NCBI GenBank assembly: GCA_007124415.1
Contig: SLFE01000167.1
Location: 1 to 5,296 of the forward strand
Direction of reading: 5' to 3'
Origin: Waddliaceae bacterium
Lineage (GTDB): Bacteria; Chlamydiota; Chlamydiia; Chlamydiales; SLFE01
Length of the DNA: 5,296 bases
Position numbers and translations under genes: made by a program. The notes under the pieces are model-generated. The model was not told the origin of the DNA. It saw only the letters and a program-made list of their open reading frames with translations, and did not search any database. Position 1 is the stretch's first letter; every line of letters begins with the position of its first letter. Shown one piece after another: positions 1-5,296 of this stretch.

Positions 1-349
1 CGGCATGGGAGCAGAGCATGGCGCGTCTGCTGCCGACCATGGAACGTGCGGAGATTATCGCCACATCCTTTAACTCGAGCTTTTCAACATTGATTTCTTT
101 TTTGAAAATCCCAAGGAAGGGAGTGTTTAGCCTGAGTCTTCCTATCTTTAGAGTGGTTTGTGTTTCCGGATGGTAGATGATTGAGTTTTTCATCATCAAT
201 CCCCAAGGGGTCGGATTGAACTGTTCGATCAAAACATTAGCGCCGATCTGCCGACTGATCAAATGGGAGGCGATGTTGGCTCTAAATACCCAGAGTAGTC
301 CGGATGTAGTGATGAGGATAAGAAATAGTGTTCCAAAAAGTTTTTTCAT
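1..349 (-). CDS. Partial membrane-anchored protein, AsmA-like N-terminus (3' end outside window)
   Basis: The reading frame is open from an ATG at 349-347 to the left edge with no stop: 116 codons are visible and the C-terminus is missing. The product begins MKKLFGTLFLILITTSGLLW, a short basic start followed by a hydrophobic segment at about residues 4-21, so it is probably a signal anchor or uncleaved signal sequence with the rest in the periplasm. Next comes a stretch with the NPTPWG motif (about 45-50), then alternating hydrophobic strands: a segment ending LKIGRLRL, then INVEKLELKDV. This pattern of a membrane anchor followed by repeated short beta strands is typical of AsmA/DUF748/TamB-like envelope proteins involved in lipid transport or outer-membrane maintenance. 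That assignment is inference from pattern only. The gene lies 45 bases after the groEL stop on the same strand, with a hairpin and T-run between them, so it may be expressed separately. Upstream of the ATG only a weak AGG within the hairpin could act as a ribosome-binding site. Confidence 0.75.
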   Translation of the reverse strand, partial: MKKLFGTLFLILITTSGLLWVFRANIASHLISRQIGANVLIEQFNPTPWGLMMKNSIIYHPETQTTLKIGRLRLNTPFLGIFKKEINVEKLELKDVAIISARSMVGSRRAMLCSHA

Positions 350-379
350 AAAAAAAACGCCTGCCTGTAAAGACAGGCG
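350..379 (-). terminator. Probable rho-independent terminator after groEL
   Basis: Read on the minus strand, GCCTGT (378-373) pairs with ACAGGC (368-363) around a four-base CTTT loop. A competing pairing joins CGCCT (379-375) to AGGCG (362-358), which sits directly against a run of eight T (357-350). Either fold gives a GC-rich hairpin just before the T-run, 16 bases past the groEL stop codon, as expected for the end of the groESL transcript. The T-run abuts the ATG of the next gene, so the hairpin also overlaps that gene's ribosome-binding region. Confidence 0.7.
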
Positions 380-394
380 CCCTTGTTGGATAGG

Positions 395-2017
395 TTAATA
401 ATCCATGGCCGGCATGGCGGCTTCCGCTTTCTCTTTTTCCGGCTCATCGGTGATCAATGCTTCAGTTGTGAGAAGCATTCCCGCGATTGAAACGGAATTT
501 TCAAGAGCTGTGCGGCTCACCTTTTTAGGATCGATGATTCCGGCTTTAAGCATATCGACAAATTGATCGTTTAAAGCGTCGTATCCTTCGTGCGATTTTT
601 GATCGCGAACTTTTTGAAGGATAAGTGAATCTTCTTTTCCGGCGTTTTTCGCGATTTGGCGAAGTGGCCAAGTGAGCGCTTTTGCGACAATATTCACACC
701 GGTCCGCTCGTCTCCGGTTAAGGATTCGCACAGTTTTTCCAAAACGGGAATGCATCGGATATAGGCAACTCCGCCGCCGGGAAGAATTCCTTCGGCAACG
801 GCCGCTTGGGTCGCATGCTGAGCGTCTTCAACGCGGTCTTTGCGTTCCTTCATTTCGATTTCGGTAAACCCGCCGACACGGATGACTCCTACGCCTCCGA
901 TAAGCTTTGCCAGTCTTTCCTGGAGCTTCTCTTTGTCGTAGTCGCTGGTGCTTTCCTCGAGCTGCCTTTTGATTTGAGCGGCGCGGTCTTGGAGCCTCTG
1001 TTTATCGCCTTTCCCTTCGACAATCGTGGTATCTTCTTTCGAGACGGTGATTTTTTTGGCTCTGCCAAGCATTTCTAAAGTGGCGTTTTCTAGAGTTAGA
1101 CCCACTTCCTCGCTGATCACCTGCCCGCCTGTTAGGATGGCAATATCTTCGAGCATGGCTTTTCTGCGGTCGCCAAATCCGGGAGCTTTGACAGCGCAAA
1201 CTTTTAAGCCGGCTCGCAGTCTGTTGACCACAAGAGTTGCCAACGCTTCGCCTTCGACATCTTCGGCTATGATCAAAAGGCCTTTCCCACTTTCCGCAAC
1301 GGCTTGCAGCGTGGGAATGAGCTCTTTAATATTGCCGATTTTTTTATCGACAATAAGAATGTAGGCATCTTCTAGGACACATTCCTGGGTTTCTGCATTC
1401 GTCATGAAGTAAGCGGACAAGTAGCCTCTGTCGAAGTTCATGCCTTTTACGACTTCAAGTGTTGTTTCAAAGCCTTTAGCCTCTTCGACTGTGATTGTCC
1501 CGTCTTTTCCAACCTTTTCAATCGCTTCGGCGATCAGTTCGCCGATTTCCTTGTCGTTGTTGGCCGAAATTGTCGCTACTTGAGTGATTTCCTGTTGGCT
1601 GTCAATTGTTTTAGCAAGTTTGTTAAGCTCTTCAACGGATGCGGCGACTGCCTTGTCCATACCTCTTTTGAGGTCCATCGGGTTGGCTCCGGCGGCAACA
1701 TTACGAAGTCCTTCGCGATAAATGGCTTCTGCTAAGACTGTCGCTGTTGTTGTGCCGTCTCCGGCTTTGTCGGCGGTTTTACTGGCGACTTCTTTTACCA
1801 TTTGCGCGCCCATATTTTCCGACTTGTCTTCAAGCTCGATCTCTTTGGCTACGGTGACGCCGTCTTTTGTGATATGAGGTGCGCCGAAGGATTTGTCGAT
1901 GATGACATTGCGCCCTTTGGGCCCAAGTGTGACTTTAACGGCATCGGCTAGGGTTTGCACTCCTTTGAGGATCTTTTGCCTAGCTTTTTCTTCAAATTGT
2001 ATTCTTTTTTTTGTCAT
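395..2017 (-). CDS. groEL: Chaperonin GroEL (Hsp60), groES-linked copy
   Basis: This is a 540-residue group I chaperonin subunit. It forms the double-heptamer cytoplasmic cage that folds client proteins using ATP and the GroES lid. The full length is present (E. coli GroEL is 548). Visible ATP-site features are VTLGPKGR (29-36), TKDGVT (50-55) with Asp52, GDGTTT (86-91) with Asp87, the GGG loop at 414-416, and the catalytic Asp398 in VEDAQHAT. The apical-domain substrate and GroES-binding residues are kept: RGYLSAYF supplies the two Tyr and Phe near 199-204, and EALATLVVN lies near 255-265. The C-terminus is a short AAMPAMDY rather than a Gly-Gly-Met repeat tail. Start: the ATG is preceded by AAGGGAG (2032-2026) with an 8-base spacer. 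groES ends 21 bases upstream, so the two are co-transcribed. Chlamydiae usually carry additional divergent groEL paralogues. This copy, paired with groES and with intact catalytic residues, corresponds to the canonical GroEL1. Confidence 0.98.
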   Translation of the reverse strand: MTKKRIQFEEKARQKILKGVQTLADAVKVTLGPKGRNVIIDKSFGAPHITKDGVTVAKEIELEDKSENMGAQMVKEVASKTADKAGDGTTTATVLAEAIYREGLRNVAAGANPMDLKRGMDKAVAASVEELNKLAKTIDSQQEITQVATISANNDKEIGELIAEAIEKVGKDGTITVEEAKGFETTLEVVKGMNFDRGYLSAYFMTNAETQECVLEDAYILIVDKKIGNIKELIPTLQAVAESGKGLLIIAEDVEGEALATLVVNRLRAGLKVCAVKAPGFGDRRKAMLEDIAILTGGQVISEEVGLTLENATLEMLGRAKKITVSKEDTTIVEGKGDKQRLQDRAAQIKRQLEESTSDYDKEKLQERLAKLIGGVGVIRVGGFTEIEMKERKDRVEDAQHATQAAVAEGILPGGGVAYIRCIPVLEKLCESLTGDERTGVNIVAKALTWPLRQIAKNAGKEDSLILQKVRDQKSHEGYDALNDQFVDMLKAGIIDPKKVSRTALENSVSIAGMLLTTEALITDEPEKEKAEAAMPAMDY

Positions 2018-2038
2018 GTGTTTTACTCCCTTCTGCTC

Positions 2039-2362
2039 TTATTCTTCTACGATAGCGATGATGTCATCGGCGCGGACAATTACGTATTCTTCGTCATCCA
2101 GAGTGACGTCAGTGCCTGAGTATTTGTCCATTAAGACCAGATCTCCGGCTTTGACAGGTACGGGAATCAACTTTCCGTCCTTGTCCTTTTTGCCTTCGCC
2201 AACAGCTAATACCTTGGCTGTTTCCTGTTTCTTTTTGGCAGTGTCTGGCAGAATGATTCCGCCTTTTAGAGTCTCTTCGGCTTCGAGTCTCTTAACCAAA
2301 ACACGGTTTCCAAGAGGCTTCAAGCCAGGAGCTTTTGTCTTCGTCTTTTCTTCTGTTGTCAT
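2039..2362 (-). CDS. groES: Co-chaperonin GroES (Hsp10)
   Basis: This is the heptameric lid that caps the GroEL ring and triggers client encapsulation. It is 107 residues from the preferred start, slightly longer than the roughly 97 of E. coli. KPLGNRVLVK (15-24) is the first core strand. The mobile loop at about 27-43 carries GGIIL (34-38), whose hydrophobic tripeptide docks on the GroEL apical domain. VLAVGEG, the VKAGDLVLMDKYSG core and the C-terminal EEYVIVRADDIIAI strand complete the fold. The LPDTAKKKQ and DKYSG stretches match my recollection of chlamydial GroES. The frame can also start two codons earlier at an ATG ending at 2368, but AGGAG (2374-2370) lies only 1 base from that ATG and 7 bases from the one at 2362-2360, so the latter is preferred. 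The gene is the first member of the groES-groEL operon, with its own promoter and a CIRCE-like operator upstream. Confidence 0.97.
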   Translation of the reverse strand: MTTEEKTKTKAPGLKPLGNRVLVKRLEAEETLKGGIILPDTAKKKQETAKVLAVGEGKKDKDGKLIPVPVKAGDLVLMDKYSGTDVTLDDEEYVIVRADDIIAIVEE

Positions 2363-2369
2363 AACCATA

Positions 2370-2374
2370 CTCCT
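2370..2374 (-). promoter_or_regulatory. groES ribosome-binding site that decides the start
   Basis: AGGAG on the minus strand is followed after 1 base by one ATG (2368) and after 7 bases by a second in-frame ATG (2362). Only the second has usable Shine-Dalgarno spacing, so translation probably begins MTTEEK rather than MVMTTEEK. Confidence 0.75.
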
Positions 2375-2407
2375 AAGGTTAAGAATTTTAAAGATTATTC
2401 AATTACA

Positions 2408-2436
2408 TTTATAATCTGAAATCGATTTTTGCGCAA
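2408..2436 (-). promoter_or_regulatory. groESL promoter, sigma70/sigma66 type
   Basis: On the minus strand TTGCGC (2436-2431) acts as a -35 box (TTG matches) and TATAAA (2413-2408) as a -10 box (5 of 6 matches to TATAAT). They are separated by exactly 17 bases (2430-2414). Transcription would start near 2401, giving a leader of about 40 bases before the groES start. The site lies in the intergenic region between pepF and groES, so groESL can be transcribed independently of pepF. Confidence 0.7.
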
Positions 2437-2443
2437 GGAAAAT

Positions 2444-2470
2444 CTAGCAGTTATTAAATTAGGGTGCTAA
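2444..2470 (-). promoter_or_regulatory. CIRCE-like HrcA operator (degenerate)
   Basis: The consensus CIRCE element is TTAGCACTC-N9-GAGTGCTAA. On the minus strand this site reads TTAGCACCC (2470-2462), nine bases, then AACTGCTAG (2452-2444). The left arm matches 8 of 9 positions, the right arm 6 of 9, and the spacer is exactly 9. The TAGCA core is perfectly inverted in both arms. It sits 7 bases upstream of the -35 box of groESL and overlaps the last codons and stop of pepF. HrcA-CIRCE control of groESL is established in Chlamydia. Binding at this divergent site is inferred, not shown. Confidence 0.6.
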
Positions 2471-4274
2471 GTTTGTCGACCAGGGTGTCAAACTTACTGA
2501 TAGCCGATTCGATAGGCTGAGGTGCTTGCATGTCCACCCCGGCGACTCTGAGAGAGTCGATCGGATAATGGCTGCTGCCTAATTTCAAAAAGGATATATA
2601 ATCCTGCCGCTCCTGTTCTCCTCCTTCAGTGACGCGGTCGGCGAGCGCAAGGGCTGCGCTAATGCCTGTTGCATACTGATAAACGTAAAAATTGTAGTAG
2701 AAGTGGGGAATGCGGGCCCACTCGACCATCCCTATTTCATCGATTGCGACATCGGGTCCAAAATATTTTTTATTGAGCTTTTGGTACTCCTCAGTCAGCA
2801 GAGCGGGAGTGAGGGGAGTGTAGTTTTCAGCGAGTTCGTGGATGAGTAGCTCGAATTCGGCGAACATGGTCTGACGGAATAGAGTGGCTCTGATATCCTC
2901 GAGTTTTTGATTGAGAAGAAAAATTTGCGACTCTTTATCAGTCAATGTTTTAAGTAAATGCTGCATGAGTAGTTCTTCATTGAATGTCGAAGCCACTTCG
3001 GCGACAAAAATGGAATAATCGGAGTAGTGGTAGGGCTGGTTTGAGCGGCTGTAGTAGCTGTGCATGCTGTGGCCGGCTTCATGGGCAAGGGTGAAGACAT
3101 CGCGCAAAAGGTCTTTATAGTTCATCAGTATGTAAGGCATGCTGTCGTAGCAGCCGCTTGAGTAGGCGCCGGACCTCTTGTTTTGATTTTCATATCGATC
3201 CACCCACCGATTTTCGTTCAAGCCTTGGGTCAGTATTTTTTGATATTCGCCGCCCAATGGAGAAACGGACTCGGAAACGGCTCGGACCGCTTCATCATAG
3301 GATAGCTTAATGTCGACGTTTTCGATCAAAGGAACATATAAATCATAAAGATGAAGTTCATCAAGATGAAGGGCCCTTTTTTTCAGCTTCATATATTTGT
3401 GCAGGCTGCCCAGGTTTCGATTAACCGTGTCGACAAGATTTTGGTATACCGCGACAGGAATATTATGAGGAGTCAGTGCGGCCTCTAAGCATCCGCTGTA
3501 TTTGCGGCAGCGGGCATTGAAAAGATTTTTCTGAACCTGTCCGGAAAGGAGTTCGCCTATTGTATTTTGGTAGCTGTTGAACGTTTTGTGATAAGCCTCG
3601 AACGTATTTTTTCTTAAGGCGGCGTCTTTGTCTCTGATATAAACCATGTAGGTGCCATGGGTCAGAGGGTGTTCCTCGCCTGCGCCGTCCTTCACAGTTC
3701 CGAATTTAAAGTCGGCGTCGTTGATTGCTGAAAAAGCTTTGTTGGGAGTCTGCAGAGCTTGTCCCGCTCGAGCGAGGATACTCTCTTCTTGAGGAGACAA
3801 GGTGTGTTCTTTGACTCGAAGAATCGATTCAAGGTAATGCCGGTAGTCTTCAAGCAGCGGAGCGTTCAAATATTCATTGATTTTATCTTGGGGAAGACTC
3901 AGAAGTTCAGGTTCAAACCAGGAAGTTTCCTGATGAAATTGATGGATCGCTGTGGTAATTCTTGAGAATGCGGTTTTGTAATCATTGTCTGCAATGTCCT
4001 CATCATGGCGGAGGTGAGCCCATGTGTAAAGCGTCGATAATTTGCGACTGATGGCAAGCATCTGTTCTAATGTTGATTTGAGGGTTGCAGGACTTTCGCC
4101 GAGTTTTCCTTTTAGTTTTGCCAAGCTTGGCCAATGGGGCGGCGATTGTTGTTCAATTGCGGAATGAAAATCGCTGTTCCATGTTTGAAGATCGGGAAAA
4201 AGCGCCTCTACATTCCATCTATTTTCAGGTAAAACTTCGTCTCTTGTTATTGTCATACCAAACAGTCTACACAT
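2454..4274 (-). CDS. pepF: Oligoendopeptidase F, M3 family zinc metallopeptidase
   Basis: The product is a 606-residue cytoplasmic M3B metallopeptidase that cleaves short peptides, probably in peptide recycling. The length is typical of the PepF family. The catalytic zinc motif HEAGH is at 398-402 in TLAHEAGHSMHSYYS, and the third zinc ligand is most likely Glu426 in FVAEVASTFNE. Other family signatures are NKRSGAYSSG (365-374) before the active site, IPHFYYNFYVYQYATG (522-537) supplying substrate-binding tyrosines, and a C-terminal HYPIDSLRVAGVDM (569-582). A helical N-terminal domain fills roughly residues 20-200. Start: the first ATG gives MCRLFG, but an in-frame ATG at residue 7 (4256-4254) gives MTITRDEVLPENRW, which fits family N-termini better. 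Neither has a clear Shine-Dalgarno sequence, so the true protein may be 600 residues. It ends in tandem stops, TAATAA, the first within the CIRCE-like element. No terminator separates it from groES, so read-through is possible. Confidence 0.96.
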   Translation of the reverse strand: MCRLFGMTITRDEVLPENRWNVEALFPDLQTWNSDFHSAIEQQSPPHWPSLAKLKGKLGESPATLKSTLEQMLAISRKLSTLYTWAHLRHDEDIADNDYKTAFSRITTAIHQFHQETSWFEPELLSLPQDKINEYLNAPLLEDYRHYLESILRVKEHTLSPQEESILARAGQALQTPNKAFSAINDADFKFGTVKDGAGEEHPLTHGTYMVYIRDKDAALRKNTFEAYHKTFNSYQNTIGELLSGQVQKNLFNARCRKYSGCLEAALTPHNIPVAVYQNLVDTVNRNLGSLHKYMKLKKRALHLDELHLYDLYVPLIENVDIKLSYDEAVRAVSESVSPLGGEYQKILTQGLNENRWVDRYENQNKRSGAYSSGCYDSMPYILMNYKDLLRDVFTLAHEAGHSMHSYYSRSNQPYHYSDYSIFVAEVASTFNEELLMQHLLKTLTDKESQIFLLNQKLEDIRATLFRQTMFAEFELLIHELAENYTPLTPALLTEEYQKLNKKYFGPDVAIDEIGMVEWARIPHFYYNFYVYQYATGISAALALADRVTEGGEQERQDYISFLKLGSSHYPIDSLRVAGVDMQAPQPIESAISKFDTLVDKLSTLI

Positions 4275-4345
4275 TTCTTACGCTACAATCAATATTATTC
4301 TTATCTGTCTGATTGTTAGCGATATAAAAATTTCTTGATATTTAA

Positions 4346-4363
4346 ATCCAATTGTTTTTGGAT
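4346..4363. repeat. Short inverted repeat in the divergent promoter region
   Basis: ATCCAA (4346-4351) and TTGGAT (4358-4363) form a perfect 6-bp inverted repeat around TTGTTT. No T-run follows on either strand, so it is not a terminator. An operator is possible, but a chance palindrome in AT-rich DNA is equally likely. Confidence 0.35.
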
Positions 4364-4507
4364 GCAATTAGACATAAATCACGATCTTTCGCACCCGATT
4401 GGGGACTCAAAACTTAACTCGTCTAAAAAAACAAAATTTCAGAATTGTCGATCAATTTTGTTAATCATCTATGTTTAACGAACTTGAGTGACATTATTCT
4501 AAATATA

Positions 4508-4513
4508 AAGGAG
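4508..4513 (+). promoter_or_regulatory. Ribosome-binding site of the OB-fold gene
   Basis: AAGGAG lies 8 bases before the ATG at 4522. It is the strongest Shine-Dalgarno sequence in the window and fixes the start of the downstream gene. Confidence 0.85.
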
Positions 4514-4521
4514 AGTCGAAT

Positions 4522-5280
4522 ATGAAGTCTCTAGTGAGAAAATTGTGGGTACTGCCCCTTTTTGGACTAATATTTTTCTGGGGTGTCAGCATGATTGGCA
4601 TGCCCTCAAACGCCAGCGCGTCTGGCAACAGCTTAATCGCAGCTTCGAAAATAAGCGCGAATATGAAAAATCGCAGTAATGTGAATGAAGATAAGGTTTC
4701 TATAAGTGCAACGGTAACAAGATTTAAAGAACATGATCAGCTTGTCATCAATGATGGGTCGGAAGAAATTATTGTTGAATACACTGATAAACATAAGCCT
4801 TTAAATCTCAGGGTTGGCGATGCTGTGACTGTCAAGGGTGAATTTGCCGAAGATCGTAACGGCAAACGCGTCATTCAAGCTCAGGAGATCTGGAGCAATT
4901 CACGCAAGGTCTATCCTCAGCCGGATCTTGCCACTCGGATTCATCCTAATCAGTCGCAAACACGATATGCCTATAACCGCGGCGAAGCTGCCCGGCCGGC
5001 AAGCAACGGCAATGCCAAGAAAATAGCCGATATTAAAAGAAATGGAAGAACCGGGCAATTTGTCACTATCGAAGGGGAAATCATAGACATTCCTGATGAA
5101 GAAATGATTATTTTAAAAGATGACTCCGGCGAAGAAATTTTGATCGATATTGATGACGCTCAGAAAACGCTCCGTCTGAAAAAAGGCGATCATCTCAATG
5201 TACAAGGTAATGTCACTAAAGGCATTAACGGCAAAAAGGAACTGGAAGCTACTAGAATCGAGAAGAAAACAGATCGATAA
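4522..5280 (+). CDS. Secreted protein with two tandem OB-fold (BOF-like) domains, function unknown
   Basis: The product is 252 residues. Residues 1-33 form a signal peptide: a basic start (MKSLVRK), a hydrophobic core at about 8-27, and a signal-peptidase I site A-S-A at 31-33. The mature protein is probably periplasmic. Two beta-rich repeats follow. Domain 1 (about 59-124) ends LRVGDAVTVKG...AQEI. Domain 2 (about 166-248) starts with IADIKRNGRTGQFVTIEGEI and ends LRLKKGDHLNVQG...ATRI. The shared pattern of hydrophobic strand, acidic turn, LR..GD..x.V.G and C-terminal strand indicates an internal duplication of an OB-fold. Domain 2 resembles the BOF family (YgiW/YdeI type), whose periplasmic members are linked to stress tolerance. 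The domains are joined by a polar, low-complexity linker (about 125-165) rich in Asn, Gln, Arg and Ala. No catalytic residues are evident, so a binding role is likely but the ligand is unknown. The gene is divergent from pepF and its continuation context lies outside the window. The fold assignment is by pattern. Confidence 0.85.
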   Translation: MKSLVRKLWVLPLFGLIFFWGVSMIGMPSNASASGNSLIAASKISANMKNRSNVNEDKVSISATVTRFKEHDQLVINDGSEEIIVEYTDKHKPLNLRVGDAVTVKGEFAEDRNGKRVIQAQEIWSNSRKVYPQPDLATRIHPNQSQTRYAYNRGEAARPASNGNAKKIADIKRNGRTGQFVTIEGEIIDIPDEEMIILKDDSGEEILIDIDDAQKTLRLKKGDHLNVQGNVTKGINGKKELEATRIEKKTDR

Positions 5281-5296
5281 ACGCGCTTTCGGGAAA

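Larger units (their letters stand above)
4275..4521. other. Divergent AT-rich intergenic region
   Basis: These 247 bases separate the start of pepF (minus) from the start of the OB-fold gene (plus) and should hold promoters for both. No convincing -35/-10 pair was found for either. Weak candidates are TTGGAT with TTATAT after 18 bases (minus strand, for pepF) and TTGGGG with TCTAAA after 17 bases (plus strand, near 4403-4431). A perfect 6-bp inverted repeat, ATCCAA-TTGTTT-TTGGAT, lies at 4346-4363. Shorter AT-rich inverted repeats (AATTG/CAATT, GTTAA/TTAAC) lie around 4443-4480. No open frame of interest or RNA gene was seen. Confidence 0.5.

Noticed and set aside
177..398. Plus-strand 73-codon open frame
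   Set aside because: It lies antisense to the convincing minus-strand membrane protein and crosses the groEL terminator. It has no Shine-Dalgarno sequence and no recognisable protein pattern.
546..1364. Several open frames of 61-112 codons on both strands within groEL
   Set aside because: They are shadows of the strongly conserved groEL frame, with Arg/Ser-rich or Phe-rich low-quality translations.
1893..2414. Plus-strand 173-codon open frame across groES and the groEL start
   Set aside because: It is antisense to two certain genes, and its Ser/Leu-rich translation reflects the complement of charged codons.
4257..4274. PepF N-terminus MCRLFG resembling the Cys-2 start of class II glutamine amidotransferases
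   Set aside because: The rest of the protein is plainly M3 peptidase, and these six residues probably precede the true start at Met7.
4254..4297. Promoter-like TTGATT-17-TAGACT just before pepF, implying a leaderless transcript from Met7
   Set aside because: The -10 match is weak (4 of 6) and would lie inside the longer reading frame. Such pairs are expected by chance in this AT-rich DNA.
3759..4312. Plus-strand short frames antisense to the pepF 5' half
   Set aside because: They are fully explained by the pepF coding strand and have no ribosome-binding site or family signature.
4838..5026. Alternative-frame 62-codon stretch inside the OB-fold gene
   Set aside because: It overlaps a gene with a clear signal peptide, ribosome-binding site and domain structure.
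5281..5296. Possible start of a terminator after the OB-fold gene
   Set aside because: Only 16 bases are available, and no complete stem or T-run can be seen.

Overview
The window looks like chromosomal DNA from a member of the Chlamydiae, more likely an environmental (Parachlamydiales-type) lineage than Chlamydia itself. Two things point there. The minus-strand order pepF, groES, groEL matches, from memory, the arrangement of the main chaperonin locus in Chlamydia trachomatis. The GroEL and GroES sequences also share long chlamydial stretches, for example the GroES tract around LPDTAKKKQ and DKYSG, and the GroEL stretches ETQECVLEDA and SDYDKEKLQERLAKL. No rRNA, tRNA, CRISPR, insertion sequence or phage gene was seen, and the genus cannot be fixed by eye.

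Layout, left to right: positions 1-349 hold the 5' part of a minus-strand gene that runs off the left edge. It encodes a membrane-anchored protein resembling the N-terminus of AsmA-like proteins. A hairpin followed by a T-run (350-379, minus strand) separates it from groEL (395-2017). groES lies 21 bases upstream of groEL in transcriptional order. The 91 bases between groES and pepF hold a good sigma70/sigma66-type promoter and, overlapping the pepF stop codon, a degenerate CIRCE-like inverted repeat, the operator of the heat-shock repressor HrcA. pepF (2454-4274) encodes an M3-family zinc oligoendopeptidase. An AT-rich divergent intergenic region (4275-4521) separates it from a plus-strand gene (4522-5280) for a secreted protein with two tandem OB-fold domains. 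The last 16 bases hold nothing recognisable.

Functionally, the centre is a protein quality-control locus. GroEL and GroES form the folding chamber, and PepF degrades short peptides in the cytoplasm. The CIRCE-like element and promoter suggest that groESL is heat-inducible through HrcA, independently of any read-through from pepF. The two flanking genes are envelope proteins with no evident link to chaperonins. I see no sign of a novel multi-gene system. The points most worth checking are the divergent CIRCE at the pepF stop codon, the hairpin that sits on the ribosome-binding region of the left-hand gene, and the two uncharacterised envelope proteins.
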